DNA of 64,000 nucleotides, from contig NZ_CP067169.1 in the NCBI RefSeq assembly GCF_028553885.1, positions 372,001 through 436,000 on the forward strand, in the 5' to 3' direction. The notes below the pieces were generated by a model. It did not search any database and was not told the origin of the DNA. It was given only the letters and a program-made list of their open reading frames with translations. Below are positions 63,351 to 64,000 of the stretch, one piece after another (the first letter of the stretch is position 1; each line of letters starts with the position of its first letter). Made by a program: the position numbers and the translations under genes. Source of the DNA: Paracoccus aestuarii. GTDB taxonomy: Bacteria > Pseudomonadota > Alphaproteobacteria > Rhodobacterales > Rhodobacteraceae.

Positions 63351-63972
63351 GGCGGTTGTCCCTCAGATGCGGCATGGCCTTGACGAAGTAGTCCCAGCCC
63401 GTCCAGGCCGTCAGCACCGCCGCCGCCCAGATCAGCACCAGCCCCGCATAGGTGGCCCAGGCCGCCAGGCTGCCCGACCAGATCAGCCCGGCCTCGCCCA
63501 CCCGGGGCGGGCGGCCATGTTCCACGAAGGCCAGGCCCGTGGACAGGAACAGCACCGATATCGCGACCATCTGCAGCGTGGTCTTCCACTTGGCCATCCG
63601 CGTGACCGCCAGCAGCCGCGCCTTGTCGCCCAGGAATTCGCGCAGGCCCGACACGAAGACCTCGCGGAACAGGATGACCGTGACGGGCAGGATCAGCCAG
63701 GGGTTCATCCCCGAATAGCCGGTGATGACGACCAGCGCGATGACCACCATCGCCTTGTCCGCGATCGGGTCCATCGCCGCGCCGAAGCGGCTTTCCTGTT
63801 TCCAGGCCCGCGCCAGATAGCCGTCGAACCAGTCGGTCACCGCCGCCAGCAGAAACAGCGTCAGCGCCGCCCAATCGGCCCAAGGCCGCTGGAAATAGAG
63901 AAACATCAGCGGGACCCCGGGGGCCGCCAGCAGACGCAGAAGGGTCAGGATATTGGGCAGGGTCCAGCGCAT
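63340..63972 (-). CDS. pgsA: CDP-diacylglycerol-glycerol-3-phosphate 3-phosphatidyltransferase
   Basis: Inner-membrane enzyme making phosphatidylglycerol phosphate. The 210-residue protein has several membrane segments and the CDP-alcohol phosphotransferase signature DWFDGYLARAWKQESRFGAAMDPIADK (DG-x2-AR-x8-G-x3-D-x3-D), all residues present. NILTLLRLLAAPGV at the start is also typical. Its end overlaps the moaD start, an arrangement seen in other Rhodobacterales. Confidence 0.95.
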   Translation of the reverse strand: MRWTLPNILTLLRLLAAPGVPLMFLYFQRPWADWAALTLFLLAAVTDWFDGYLARAWKQESRFGAAMDPIADKAMVVIALVVITGYSGMNPWLILPVTVILFREVFVSGLREFLGDKARLLAVTRMAKWKTTLQMVAISVLFLSTGLAFVEHGRPPRVGEAGLIWSGSLAAWATYAGLVLIWAAAVLTAWTGWDYFVKAMPHLRDNRRDA

Positions 63973-64000
63973 GGCCGCACGCTAGTGCCAAGCGCCGCGC

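Overview
The window is high-GC DNA with tightly packed, often overlapping genes, AAGGAG-type ribosome sites and an alphaproteobacterial gene repertoire (cobO/cobW, pyrB with a degenerate dihydroorotase and plsY, ispA-dxs-xseB, glgBCAX-glgP, a free-standing AsnC ligand-binding protein). The organism is most likely a member of the Rhodobacterales, probably Paracoccus or a close relative. This is inferred from protein character, not from a database comparison.

Layout. 1-2119: a cobalamin-riboswitch-controlled DUF1636-cobW pair on the minus strand, divergent from cobO. 2218-4295: otsB-otsA (trehalose). 4533-9003: a minus-strand run of aroQ, an extended asparaginase, an acetylpolyamine-amidohydrolase-like deacetylase, DUF924 and a pirin. 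9156-12823: a probable quinone/electrophile detoxification locus with a VOC-hydrolase fusion, a second VOC dioxygenase and a LysR regulator. The same LysR-type dyad lies in front of both VOC genes. 13029-25989: storage polysaccharide metabolism, with a divergent alpha-glucosidase, then glgB-glgC-glgA-glgX-amylosucrase-glgP. 26005-28890: an NCS1 permease and a hydantoin-type racemase, divergent from a GntR regulator. 28881-32588: a complete YehZYXW-type osmoprotectant ABC transporter. 32674-35691: a DUF1190 lipoprotein, a glutathionylspermidine-synthase-like ligase and a GT4 glycosyltransferase. 35764-38578: pyrB, a pseudo-dihydroorotase and plsY. 38707-41433: a MATE exporter, an AsnC-like protein and a HisC-like aminotransferase. 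41441-47603: HDAC-xseB-ispA-dxs and dapF-mtaB. 47699-47774: tRNA-Lys(TTT).

The most unusual region is 47758-60097, a 12.3-kb integrated element bounded by a perfect 20-bp repeat of the tRNA-Lys 3' end. It carries a tyrosine integrase, an AlpA-like protein, a primase-helicase, small and large terminase subunits, a portal, a prohead protease fused to the major capsid protein, a gpW-like connector and a DUF2190 decoration protein. No tail, lysis or host-takeover gene was found. This is the composition expected of a capsid-forming, tail-stealing phage satellite (cf-PICI-like) rather than of an autonomous prophage. Between terL and the portal side sits an AT-rich cargo block in the opposite orientation, headed by a long dyad at a MerR-like gene. 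A cluster of GTCACATC repeats next to the primase resembles a replication origin. Several strong inverted repeats lie over start sites.

Right of the element the host chromosome resumes with a small membrane protein, gshA, another membrane protein, moaE-moaD and pgsA. All functional calls come from reading motifs and gene order; no homology search was run.
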